Below are positions 53,937 through 61,433 of a stretch of DNA of 64,000 nt, one piece after another. Origin of the DNA: Candidatus Thiothrix sulfatifontis (GTDB lineage: Bacteria; Pseudomonadota; Gammaproteobacteria; Thiotrichales; Thiotrichaceae). A program made the position numbers and the translations under genes. Numbering within the stretch: the first letter of the stretch is position 1; the number at the start of each line of letters is the position of its first letter. The stretch is taken from positions 3,452,046 through 3,516,045 of the forward strand of contig CP094685.1 of NCBI GenBank assembly GCA_022828425.1, in the 5' to 3' direction. The notes under the pieces are model-generated. The model searched no databases and had not been told where the DNA came from. It saw nothing but the letters and a program-made list of their open reading frames with translations.

Positions 53937-55721
53937 ATGATTCATTTTCCCTATGGAAACAGCAATTTCTACGCAATACGTACAGAAGGCAAACTGTACC
54001 TTGATCGTACCCAGCATATCTCCCTGCTGGAACAGGCGGGCGAGCAGCTTGTGTTCCTGCGCCCGCGCCGTTTCGGTAAATCCTTATTGCTGTCTACGCT
54101 GGCGAACTATTACGACATCAACCGGGCGGGTGAATTTGAAACCTTGTTCGGCGATTTGGCGGTTGGGCAAAATCCGACGGGGGAACAGAACCAATACACC
54201 GTATTGCGTTGGGATTTTTCCAAAGTGTCGGCGCAAGGTGATACCGCCGCGATTACCCGCCATTTATTCGACCATATCAACCAAGCCATCAAGTATTTTG
54301 TGAATCAGTACCAGCCTTATTTGCAGGTTAGTATTGACATTATTACTGACAACGCCATTGCCTCGTTTGAATCCCTAGTAAATGCGGTAGGCAGCAGCGG
54401 GCAGCAACTGTACCTATTGATCGATGAATACGACAATTTCGCCAACGAAGTGCTGATGCAAACCCGCCCCAATCAGCAGCGTTACGAAGATTTGGTGCAA
54501 AGCGAAGGGATTTTAAAAACCTTATTCAAAGCCATTAAAGCCAATGCTTCCGAAGGCAAGATCGGGCGGGTATTCATCACCGGCGTATCGCCCTTGGTGA
54601 TGAGTGACATGACCAGTGGCTATAACGTCGCTACCCACATCTACCTTGAGCCTAAATTCAATGCGCTGTGTGGTGTAACACCCCCCGAACTGACGCAGTT
54701 GGTAACGACCATCAGTGTGGAATGCCAGCACCCCAGTGATAGTGTGCAAACCACGTTGGAAACCATGCGGGTTTTTTACAATGGCTACCGTTTTTGCGGC
54801 GATATGCAGCAAGCCTGTGTTTACAACCCGACGTTGACGTTTTATTTCTTGCGCCACTATCAAGAATATTGCAGTGCCCCGCCGCAGATATTGGATGGCA
54901 ACTTGGCAATGGACGCGAACAAAATCCGTTACATTGCTAATCTGCCTGCTGGCAAGGCGGTGATTGCCAATATTCTGGATGAGCAACAGGCGGTCACGCT
55001 GGCGCGTCTGGAAAACCAGTTTGGCATTGAAAAGCTGCACGATATTCAAACTGACCCGGATTATATGGTGTCTTTGCTGTATTTCTTCGGGGTATTGACC
55101 TTGACGGGGCGCGGCATGATTGGGGAATTGGTATTGGGCATCCCCAATCTGGTAATCAGGGGTTTGTATGTCGATGAAATCAAACGTAATGCTTTACCGG
55201 ATGCGGGTGATCGGCACAGTTTGCACCGCTTGACCGATAAGTTTTACCAAACTGCCGAGTTGCAGCCTTTGGCAGAACTCATGGAAAGCAAATACTTCGC
55301 GGTGTTCAATAACCGTGATTACCGCTGGAGCAATGAGCTGACCGTCAAAACCGCGTTCCTGACCCTGCTGTTCAATGACACCTATTACATTATGGATTCG
55401 GAAGCAGCATTGCAGCGGCGTTATTCCGATTTGACCCTGATTGTGCGCCCGAATATGCGCCAATACGCGCTGTTGGATATGGTGCTGGAATTCAAATACT
55501 TGCCGCTGGCAGCGTTGGGTTTGACTGGGGAACAGGTTCGTGCCCAGCAGCGCGAGGAATCGGCGGCATTGCCTGCGGTGCAAACGGCCATGCAGGAAGC
55601 GCGGCAGCAGTTGCAGCATTACCGCGAGGTGTTGGAAGCAAAGTACCGTGAACCGCAGCGGTTGCGGTGTCTGGCGGTGGTGGCGCTGGGGTTTGAACGG
55701 TTGGTGTGGGAGGTTTGCTAA
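53937..55721 (+). CDS. AAA-ATPase-like / PD-(D/E)XK nuclease protein (DUF1703 type), copy B
   Basis: 594 residues from the ATG at 53937; a close paralogue of the protein encoded at 41138-42937 along its whole length. Walker A RPRRFGKSLLLSTL, Walker B LYLLIDEYDNFANEV, FITGVSPLVMSDMTSGYN, and nuclease-like RRYSDLTLIVRP...LEFKYLPLAALG. The two copies lie about 12 kb apart, on opposite strands, on either side of rnfAB-nifLA-hrpB. Function unknown. No clear ribosome site precedes the ATG. Confidence 0.85.
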   Translation: MIHFPYGNSNFYAIRTEGKLYLDRTQHISLLEQAGEQLVFLRPRRFGKSLLLSTLANYYDINRAGEFETLFGDLAVGQNPTGEQNQYTVLRWDFSKVSAQGDTAAITRHLFDHINQAIKYFVNQYQPYLQVSIDIITDNAIASFESLVNAVGSSGQQLYLLIDEYDNFANEVLMQTRPNQQRYEDLVQSEGILKTLFKAIKANASEGKIGRVFITGVSPLVMSDMTSGYNVATHIYLEPKFNALCGVTPPELTQLVTTISVECQHPSDSVQTTLETMRVFYNGYRFCGDMQQACVYNPTLTFYFLRHYQEYCSAPPQILDGNLAMDANKIRYIANLPAGKAVIANILDEQQAVTLARLENQFGIEKLHDIQTDPDYMVSLLYFFGVLTLTGRGMIGELVLGIPNLVIRGLYVDEIKRNALPDAGDRHSLHRLTDKFYQTAELQPLAELMESKYFAVFNNRDYRWSNELTVKTAFLTLLFNDTYYIMDSEAALQRRYSDLTLIVRPNMRQYALLDMVLEFKYLPLAALGLTGEQVRAQQREESAALPAVQTAMQEARQQLQHYREVLEAKYREPQRLRCLAVVALGFERLVWEVC

Positions 55722-55724
55722 GCG

Positions 55725-55976
55725 TTATGCGTTGGTAGTCAACTCCTCCGCCCAACACCCCAACGAAAGCCCCAACGTCCCACTCTCATCCTCAAACTGC
55801 ACCAGATAAAACTCCACATCCGGGTATTCCTCATAATGCCCGGTATTGATCAGCACGCCGCGAGTACCCGCTTTGACGATCAACGCACCTTCGGCGTAGC
55901 CCGGAATTTCGCCGTCACTGAACAAGTCGGCAGCAGCAAACACCATGTCACCGGGTTGAATTTGAGCAATATCCAT
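55725..55976 (-). CDS. nifZ: NifZ-family protein
   Basis: 83 residues: IQPGDMVFAAADLFSDGEIPG, then VKAGTRGVLINTGHYEE and VEFYLVQFED, and an ELT end. This is the small SH3-like beta fold of NifZ, which helps form the P-cluster of the MoFe protein. It is shorter than many NifZ, so NifZ-like is the safe reading. CGGAGA precedes the ATG. Downstream of nifS across a repeat pair. Confidence 0.75.
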   Translation of the reverse strand: MDIAQIQPGDMVFAAADLFSDGEIPGYAEGALIVKAGTRGVLINTGHYEEYPDVEFYLVQFEDESGTLGLSLGCWAEELTTNA

Positions 55977-56001
55977 GTCATCTCCGAATATGGGAAGAGA
56001 A

Positions 56002-56066
56002 AGAGGGCGTATGCAATACGCCCCTACGGGGGAGTCTTGTAGGGGCGTATTGCATACGCCCTCTTC
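56002..56066. repeat. BIME-like inverted pair of palindromic repeats
   Basis: Two copies of the palindrome in opposite orientation (56002-56027 and 56039-56066), core GGGCGTATTGCATACGCCC, separated by about 11 bases. They lie between nifS and nifZ. Confidence 0.85.
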
Positions 56067-56072
56067 GGTGTG

Positions 56073-57290
56073 TCAGGCATACGCCGGAGCAAATGCCTTT
56101 TCCGGTTCTTCCACTGGCACATTATTGGCAGCATCCCAATACGGGGACAGCTTGCGTAGTTGCTGAATAATCGGCGGAACAGCAGCGATGACTTTCTCGA
56201 TTTCGGGCATATTGTTGTAGCGCGACAGCGAGAAGCGGATCGTGCCGTGCGCAGCAGTGTAAGGAATGCCCATTGCCCGCATCACGTGCGACGGTTCGAG
56301 TGAGCCGGAGGTACACGCCGAACCGCTGGAAGCCGCGATGCCTTGCTTGTTGAGCATCAGTAAAATCGCTTCGCCTTCGATGTATTCAAACGCGATATTG
56401 AGCGTATTCGGCAAACAATTGTCCGGGTCGCCGGTCACGAAACAGTTGGGGATGGCAGCCAGCAAGCCTTCTTTCAGGCGATCACGCATGGCACGCACAC
56501 AAATGTTTTCATGCTCCATGTGTTCCATCGCCATTTCCGCCGCCTTACCCAGCGCGACGATGGAAGCGGCATTTTCCGTACCCGCACGCCGTCCACGTTC
56601 CTGATGCCCACCGCGCAGCAGCGGACGGAAACGTGTGCCCCGGCGCAAATACAGCACACCAATGCCTTTCGGCGCGTGCAATTTGTGACCAGACACCGAC
56701 AGCATGTCGATCTTGGTGTCTTTCAAACTCATCGGAATTTTGCCGACCGCCTGCACCGCATCAGTGTGGAACATGATGCCCGCAGCATTCGCCATTGCTG
56801 CCATTTCCACCACCGGGAAATACGTGCCGCTTTCGTTGTTCGCCCACATCGCCGACACAATCGCTACGTTGTCGGTCAGCAGCTTGGCGTATTCATCCAG
56901 ATCCAGCCGACCTTTGCCGTCTACCTTGAGGTAATGCACGGTGTAGCCGTCTTTTTCCAGATTTTCGCACAAGGTCAGGATGGCAGGATGCTCCACCACC
57001 GTGGTGATTATTTCCTTACGTTCCGGCTGTGCTTTGAGGGCAGAGAGGATCGCGGTGGAATCGGATTCCGTGCCGCACGAGGTGAAAACGATCTCGGAGT
57101 CGTGTTCCGCACCCAGCAGCTTTTGCACTTGCTTGCGGGCAGCTTTAATCGCCAGCCCAACCTTGTTGCCGAACTGGTGGATGGAAGACGGGTTGCCGAA
57201 CTGCTCGGTGAAATACGGCAGCATGGCTTGCACGACTTCCGGCGACACCATCGTGGTGGCGTTATTGTCGAGATAAATACCTTCGCTCAT
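56073..57290 (-). CDS. nifS: Cysteine desulfurase NifS
   Basis: 405 residues from the ATG at 57290 (AAGGAG eight bases upstream; a GTG lies just before). PLP aldolase-fold enzyme: SVSGHKLHAPKG with the PLP lysine near residue 203, substrate Cys in SGSACTSGSLEPSHV near 325, and HTDAVQAVGKIP. It takes sulfur from cysteine for Fe-S cluster assembly on NifU. It follows nifU by 11 bases. Confidence 0.97.
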   Translation of the reverse strand: MSEGIYLDNNATTMVSPEVVQAMLPYFTEQFGNPSSIHQFGNKVGLAIKAARKQVQKLLGAEHDSEIVFTSCGTESDSTAILSALKAQPERKEIITTVVEHPAILTLCENLEKDGYTVHYLKVDGKGRLDLDEYAKLLTDNVAIVSAMWANNESGTYFPVVEMAAMANAAGIMFHTDAVQAVGKIPMSLKDTKIDMLSVSGHKLHAPKGIGVLYLRRGTRFRPLLRGGHQERGRRAGTENAASIVALGKAAEMAMEHMEHENICVRAMRDRLKEGLLAAIPNCFVTGDPDNCLPNTLNIAFEYIEGEAILLMLNKQGIAASSGSACTSGSLEPSHVMRAMGIPYTAAHGTIRFSLSRYNNMPEIEKVIAAVPPIIQQLRKLSPYWDAANNVPVEEPEKAFAPAYA

Positions 57291-57301
57291 CACACAACTC
57301 C

Positions 57302-58186
57302 TTAAAACTTGCCCATTTCAGTCGCAGGCAATACGCGGATGAATTCACCCAAATCTTCCATGACACGCTGTTGCACGCCACCCAAAGTAGCCGCTGCCAT
57401 CTGGCAACCAGAACACGCGCCACTCAGGTTGACGAAGGCGATTTTCTTGTCGAAATCGACTTCCACCAGTTCGATGTCGCCTCGGTCAGCTTGCAGTTGC
57501 GGGCGGATCGCTTCCAGGGTGTGTTCGATGCGGCGCATCCGTTGCAGGTTGGTCAACGGGGCTTTGGCGGGCTTAACAGGTTCGGGCGGTGGTGGCGCAA
57601 CGACTTCTTCCTCATCGCGTTCCAGCATGACCTTGTTGAGGATTTCTTCGATGCCCTCAAAACACGCGGAACAACCGCCACCGGCTTTGGTGTAGAAGGT
57701 GACTTCTTCCACCGTGCTGAGGTTGTTGGCGCGGATGGTTTCTTCAATCAGCACCGCATCCACCGCGAAGCATTTGCAGATTAACGCGCCTTCTTCGTGG
57801 TCGTCTTTCCACTCCACGCCCCGGTAATTGGCAACGGCGGCTTGCAGGGCTTCGCGCCCCATCACTGAGCAGTGCATCTTTTCCGGTGGCAAGCCGTCGA
57901 GGTAATCGGCGATGTCTTGGTTGGAAATTTTCAACGCATCATCCACCGTCATGCCCTTGACCATTTCGGTCAGGGCAGAGCTGGAGGCGACCGCCGAACC
58001 GCAGCCAAACGTCTGAAAACCCGCATCTTCGATAATGTCGGTTTCAGGGTTGACCTTGAGGGTCAGGCGGAGCGCGTCGCCGCAACTGAGTGAACCCACA
58101 TCGCCAGTGGCATTGGCTTGTGCGACTGCACCAGCGTTACGCGGGTTGAAAAAATGGTCTTGTACCTTTTCTGAATAATCCCACAT
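57302..58186 (-). CDS. nifU: Fe-S scaffold NifU
   Basis: 294 residues in the three-domain layout. IscU-like domain with Cys in [21 protein letters not shown] and KMHCSVMG; a central [2Fe-2S] BFD-type domain (ICKCFAVD ... [10 protein letters not shown]); a Pro/Val/Glu linker; and a C-terminal Nfu domain with [17 protein letters not shown]. Builds clusters for nitrogenase with NifS. AGGAGA precedes the ATG. Second gene of the iscA-nifUS unit. Confidence 0.97.
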   Translation of the reverse strand: MWDYSEKVQDHFFNPRNAGAVAQANATGDVGSLSCGDALRLTLKVNPETDIIEDAGFQTFGCGSAVASSSALTEMVKGMTVDDALKISNQDIADYLDGLPPEKMHCSVMGREALQAAVANYRGVEWKDDHEEGALICKCFAVDAVLIEETIRANNLSTVEEVTFYTKAGGGCSACFEGIEEILNKVMLERDEEEVVAPPPPEPVKPAKAPLTNLQRMRRIEHTLEAIRPQLQADRGDIELVEVDFDKKIAFVNLSGACSGCQMAAATLGGVQQRVMEDLGEFIRVLPATEMGKF

Positions 58187-58219
58187 GGCTTGGGTCTCCT
58201 GTTCGGTGTCCGTTCTCTA

Positions 58220-58543
58220 TCAGGCTGCAAAGGATTTGCCGCAACCGCAGCTATTGGTGGCATTGGGGTTTTCAAACTTGAAGCCGCTGCCGTCGATACC
58301 GTCGATGAAATCCACGGTTAAACCTTCCAGTTTCGGCGCACTTTCGGGATCAACGAAGACGGTCAGCGCGGGGAATGGGACTTCCAAATCGCCGTCGGCT
58401 TTAGCTTCGACCAAACTCATGGAATATTGCAGGCCGGAACAGCCGCCGCCGGAAACGCCAATGCGCAAGCCAGCGATGGATTTGTCTGCGCCTTCAATGA
58501 AGCGTCCGAGGGCTTTCTGGGCGTTGTCGGTCAGTATGATCAT
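58220..58543 (-). CDS. iscA: Nif-associated IscA/HesB-type Fe-S carrier
   Basis: 107 residues of the A-type carrier family: GVSGGGCSGLQYSM near residue 32 and the C-terminal NSCGCGKSF give the three conserved Cys. Carries Fe-S clusters from NifU to targets. First gene after a sigma-54 promoter with two NifA sites. GGGAGA precedes the ATG. Confidence 0.92.
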   Translation of the reverse strand: MIILTDNAQKALGRFIEGADKSIAGLRIGVSGGGCSGLQYSMSLVEAKADGDLEVPFPALTVFVDPESAPKLEGLTVDFIDGIDGSGFKFENPNATNSCGCGKSFAA

Positions 58544-58580
58544 GCGTTATCTCCCGTAGTAAAGTGCTTTACGGGAATAT

Positions 58581-58596
58581 TGCAAAGCCTGTGCCA
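58581..58596 (-). promoter_or_regulatory. Sigma-54 promoter of iscA-nifUS
   Basis: Minus strand TGGCACAGGCTTTGCA, TGGCAC-N5-TTGCA, a full -24/-12 match, about 38 bases before the iscA ATG. Confidence 0.9.
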
Positions 58597-58647
58597 AGTG
58601 GTTTTATTGTTGATTGTTAAGGATTTTTTGTATTGTTCGAGCGGTTT

Positions 58648-58663
58648 TGTAGGATTTGGCACA
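58648..58663. promoter_or_regulatory. NifA upstream activator site 1 for iscA-nifUS
   Basis: TGT-AGGATTTGGC-ACA, an exact TGT-N10-ACA, 52-67 bases upstream of the promoter. Confidence 0.8.
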
Positions 58664-58681
58664 GGTCAGTTGCGCTAGGCT

Positions 58682-58697
58682 TGTCGTTAAGCAGACA
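58682..58697. promoter_or_regulatory. NifA upstream activator site 2 for iscA-nifUS
   Basis: TGT-CGTTAAGCAG-ACA, an exact TGT-N10-ACA, 86-101 bases upstream. It overlaps the stop codon region of the Rrf2 gene. Confidence 0.8.
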
Positions 58698-59187
58698 TAC
58701 TGTTGTTGTAGACGGTGTGCGGCGGAAACATGGTGGCGATGTAATTGCTGACGGAATCTTCGCGCTGTTTCCACACGCTGCTGGGTTTGGTGTTGGCGAA
58801 ATCGGCAAGGGTGAGTTCGCCGAGAAAGTCGCGGATACGGCGGCTGAGTTCCACCCAACCTTGCGCCGCTTCCAGCCCGCGTGTATCCACGGTTGCGAGC
58901 GTGCTTTCCAGCGTGTCCTCATCCGTCAGCGCGTGGGTGGCGTGGAGGATGTCGGCAATGCTGATTTGCGTGGCAGGGCGTGCCAGCCGGTAGCCGCCGC
59001 CTACGCCGCGCAAACCTTCCACCAGCCCGTGTTTGCGCAGACCGCTGAAGATGTGTTCCAGATACGAGGTGGAAATGCCCAGCGACTCCGACAGTTCGGT
59101 GAGGCTGATGGGGGCGGCGTAGCGGTCAGTGGCAGCCAGTGACAGCATCGCGGTGATGGAATGTTCGTCTTTGCGGGAAAGTCTCAT
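58687..59187 (-). CDS. Rrf2-family regulator without cysteines
   Basis: 166 residues from the ATG at 59187, which overlaps the draG stop (ATGA). An Rrf2/IscR-type winged helix: PISLTELSESLGISTSYLEHIFSGLRKHGLVEGLRGVGGGYRLARP. Unlike IscR it has no Cys at all, so it cannot bind an Fe-S cluster in the usual way. The place between draG and iscA-nifUS suggests control of nif Fe-S genes; ligand unknown. Confidence 0.85.
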   Translation of the reverse strand: MRLSRKDEHSITAMLSLAATDRYAAPISLTELSESLGISTSYLEHIFSGLRKHGLVEGLRGVGGGYRLARPATQISIADILHATHALTDEDTLESTLATVDTRGLEAAQGWVELSRRIRDFLGELTLADFANTKPSSVWKQREDSVSNYIATMFPPHTVYNNSMSA

Positions 59188-60116
59188 GGGGTGTGTCCTT
59201 GTTGTGCCAGTTGGTAAAGGGCGCGGGCTTGTTGGGTGCATTGGGTGCGGATATTGGGGTCGAGCCGTTCCAGCCAGCGGGTGGGGATGTTGTCTATGCC
59301 GTACAGTGCGCCAGCCACCATGCCGAGGATTGCGCCCGTGGTGTCGGCATCGCCGCCTCGGTTGACGACATCGACCAGTGCGGCTTCAAAGTTATCGGTG
59401 CTGAATAAGGCTTGGAACACGGCTTGCAGGGTATCAACGATGTAGCCGCTGGGGTTGTCGCGGCGGCGTTGGCGGTATTCAAATACGGGGTATTCCATGA
59501 CCAGCTTGCGTGCCAGCAATTCGAGTTCTGCCAGCGGTTCGCCGAGGATAGCGGCTTGTAGCATGTGGATAATGCATTCTGTGCCTGCGTCGGATACAGG
59601 GTTATTGTGGGTGGTGTGGGCTTGCAGGCGGGACGCGGTTCGCACGTCTGTCCATGACGAATGCAGGGTGACGAGGGCAACGGGCAGGCAGCGCATACAC
59701 GCGCCATTGCCTGCATCGTGTTCGCTTTCGGGCATGGTGGTTTGTCCGGTGCGGCGGTATTGCACGATGCCACGACGCACGGTGTTGCCGATGTCTTTGG
59801 GTTTGCTGCGCATCCAGTTGCTGAAGGCTTCGGCGACACTCACGGGTTCGACTTTACCTGCGCTGAGGATGGCGTTGCCGAGAGCAAGGCTCATTTCGGT
59901 GTCATCGGTGATCTCGCCCGCTTTGAGTTTCAGCCAGCCGCCGCCGATCATTTGCTTGTGCGTACCGTATTCGTGGCGGATTTCTGCGGGGGTCATGAAT
60001 TCCACGGTTGCACCCAAGGCATCACCGATCGCAAGACCAAGGTAGGCAGCAACCGACCGTTGCAGGCTGTGCAACTCGGTTTCGAGGTCGGTGACTAGGC
60101 TTCCGGTGCGAAACAT
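59184..60116 (-). CDS. draG: ADP-ribosylglycohydrolase, DraG type
   Basis: 310 residues from the ATG at 60116. Dimetal sites: IGDALGATVEFMTP near residue 32, EITDDTEMSLALG near 70, and NRGGDADTTGAILG near 235, the Mn-binding signature of the family. DraG removes ADP-ribose from nitrogenase reductase and so reactivates it. Nif context supports this reading over a generic hydrolase. No draT is in the window. It overlaps the nifQ end by about 20 bases. Confidence 0.82.
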   Translation of the reverse strand: MFRTGSLVTDLETELHSLQRSVAAYLGLAIGDALGATVEFMTPAEIRHEYGTHKQMIGGGWLKLKAGEITDDTEMSLALGNAILSAGKVEPVSVAEAFSNWMRSKPKDIGNTVRRGIVQYRRTGQTTMPESEHDAGNGACMRCLPVALVTLHSSWTDVRTASRLQAHTTHNNPVSDAGTECIIHMLQAAILGEPLAELELLARKLVMEYPVFEYRQRRRDNPSGYIVDTLQAVFQALFSTDNFEAALVDVVNRGGDADTTGAILGMVAGALYGIDNIPTRWLERLDPNIRTQCTQQARALYQLAQQGHTP

Positions 60117-60670
60117 GCGGCGTAATCCACGCAAACTTCACAGGAGGGGGCGCGGCACACGTAAATGCCTGCGCTGCTGCACAATTGCTTGTAGAGGAAT
60201 TTTTTCCACTTCATGTCTTTGGTGTTCTGTTCTGCTAGGGAGCGGAAATTATCGTGCATGAACGCGGATAAGTCTTTGCGCGACCACAATCCGAGGTCTT
60301 GCCAGAGGTGATCGTTACCCGTACATCCCGCGATGAGGATTTCGGTCATCCAGCCTGCCATCGGTGAGGGTTGGCTGAGGTTTTGTTGGAGAAGCGTGCG
60401 TAGGTCATCAAGTTCTGGCAGACGTGCAAAATCCAGCGATACGACGTGAGCAGGTAGCGGTAATTGTGGCAAGGTCGGGAAATGGTATGCCATCATGCTG
60501 CGGAAAATGTCCAGCGGTAAGCCGAGGTAGAGCGGCATTGCACCTTGTCCGCACAGGGCGGAGGCGTACATGGTTGCCAGCAGGTGTTCGTTGGGGCTGC
60601 CACGGCGGTGCTGCATCAGGTAGGCGTAGTGCGTTTGCAAGAGGTTGGGCGGTTTGGGCATGGTGGTCAT
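60095..60670 (-). CDS. nifQ: Molybdenum-handling protein NifQ
   Basis: 191 residues. The C-terminal C-x4-C-x2-C-x5-C motif (CRAPSCEVCVDYAAC) binds the Fe-S/Mo centre of NifQ, which passes molybdenum to FeMo-cofactor synthesis. Upstream regions MYASALCGQGAMPLYLGL and WMTEILIAGCTGNDHLWQDLGL also match. AGGAAA precedes the ATG at 60670. Confidence 0.9.
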   Translation of the reverse strand: MTTMPKPPNLLQTHYAYLMQHRRGSPNEHLLATMYASALCGQGAMPLYLGLPLDIFRSMMAYHFPTLPQLPLPAHVVSLDFARLPELDDLRTLLQQNLSQPSPMAGWMTEILIAGCTGNDHLWQDLGLWSRKDLSAFMHDNFRSLAEQNTKDMKWKKFLYKQLCSSAGIYVCRAPSCEVCVDYAACFAPEA

Positions 60671-60690
60671 AATGAATGGTTTCCTACAAT

Positions 60691-60727
60691 TGGCACGTTT
60701 ATGGGGATTGATTCAATAAACGTGCCA
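60691..60727. promoter_or_regulatory. 11-bp perfect hairpin with sigma-54-like half before nifQ
   Basis: TGGCACGTTTA (60691-60701) and TAAACGTGCCA (60717-60727) form a perfect stem with a 15-base loop. On the minus strand the right arm reads TGGCACGTTTATTGAA, close to a sigma-54 promoter but with TTGAA instead of TTGCA. It could be a weak nifQ promoter or a transcript hairpin after the ferredoxin gene. Confidence 0.5.
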
Positions 60728-60738
60728 TGTGGTAGGTA

Positions 60739-61086
60739 TCAATACTCGACCAAAACATCCTCATCACGCGGGATGAACTGGCACGCCAGCCGCCACTTGC
60801 TCGGCAGGTCGTTGACGATCATGTCTTCCATCTCGCTTTTGGTGATTTTGCCCAATTCCAGCAAGACGGTTTTTTCCTTCTCTTCCAAGTGATAGCCCAT
60901 TGGCGCTTTGTCGCCCAGTTGCGTGACTTTAACCACGCAAGTGCCGCATTCGCCATCGCCACAGGAAAACTGGATCGGAATCTTGTTGGTTTTGGCAATT
61001 TTCAATACGGTTTCGGTAAAACTGCCTGCCACCGCGTACACGGTTTTGTCCTTGTATTCGGGGCTGGAAAAAGTAATTAATGCCAT
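60739..61086 (-). CDS. [2Fe-2S] ferredoxin (plant/vertebrate fold) 1
   Basis: 115 residues. FSCGDGECGTC near residue 42 and a later Cys in WRLACQFI complete the C-x4-C-x2-C...C pattern. The insert LEEKEKTVLLELGKITKSEMEDM is typical of nif-linked ferredoxins. Likely electron carrier to nitrogenase or for Fe-S synthesis. AAGGAGA precedes the ATG; 15 bases after the next ferredoxin gene. Confidence 0.9.
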   Translation of the reverse strand: MALITFSSPEYKDKTVYAVAGSFTETVLKIAKTNKIPIQFSCGDGECGTCVVKVTQLGDKAPMGYHLEEKEKTVLLELGKITKSEMEDMIVNDLPSKWRLACQFIPRDEDVLVEY

Positions 61087-61101
61087 GGTGTTCTCCTTGA
61101 A

Positions 61102-61386
61102 TCAGGCCGGTTTGACTTTGCAATCGCCGAGGATTTGCGCTTGGCACGCCAAGCGGTAGTGACGACCTGCCATGTTTTCGCGCAGGATTTTTTCTTCCAG
61201 CACGGAAGGTTCGGTCAGGTTGTTCCAGCCTTCGGTGACTTCCATCATGCACGTGCCACAATCCCCTTCGCGGCAGCCGTAAATAACGCCCGCACCGACC
61301 TTTTCGGAGATTTCGATAATGCGGGTTCCGGCGGGGACATTGACCGTTTGGTTGATGTCTTCAAAGGTAATTTTTGCCTTTGCCAT
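61102..61386 (-). CDS. [2Fe-2S] ferredoxin (plant/vertebrate fold) 2
   Basis: 94 residues from the ATG at 61386 (AAGGAA upstream). YGCREGDCGTC near residue 36 and Cys in YRLACQAQ give the cluster ligands. A divergent paralogue of ferredoxin 1, next to it. Nif-linked electron carrier by context. Confidence 0.9.
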   Translation of the reverse strand: MAKAKITFEDINQTVNVPAGTRIIEISEKVGAGVIYGCREGDCGTCMMEVTEGWNNLTEPSVLEEKILRENMAGRHYRLACQAQILGDCKVKPA

Positions 61387-61433
61387 GTCTATTTCCTTAA
61401 TCATTAAATAAAAAGTTATCCGGTGGCGGGTGT

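Noticed and set aside
60095..60670. DraT (nitrogenase reductase ADP-ribosyltransferase) for the gene upstream of draG
   Set aside because: Position suggested DraT, but the C-x4-C-x2-C-x5-C end and internal motifs are those of NifQ.
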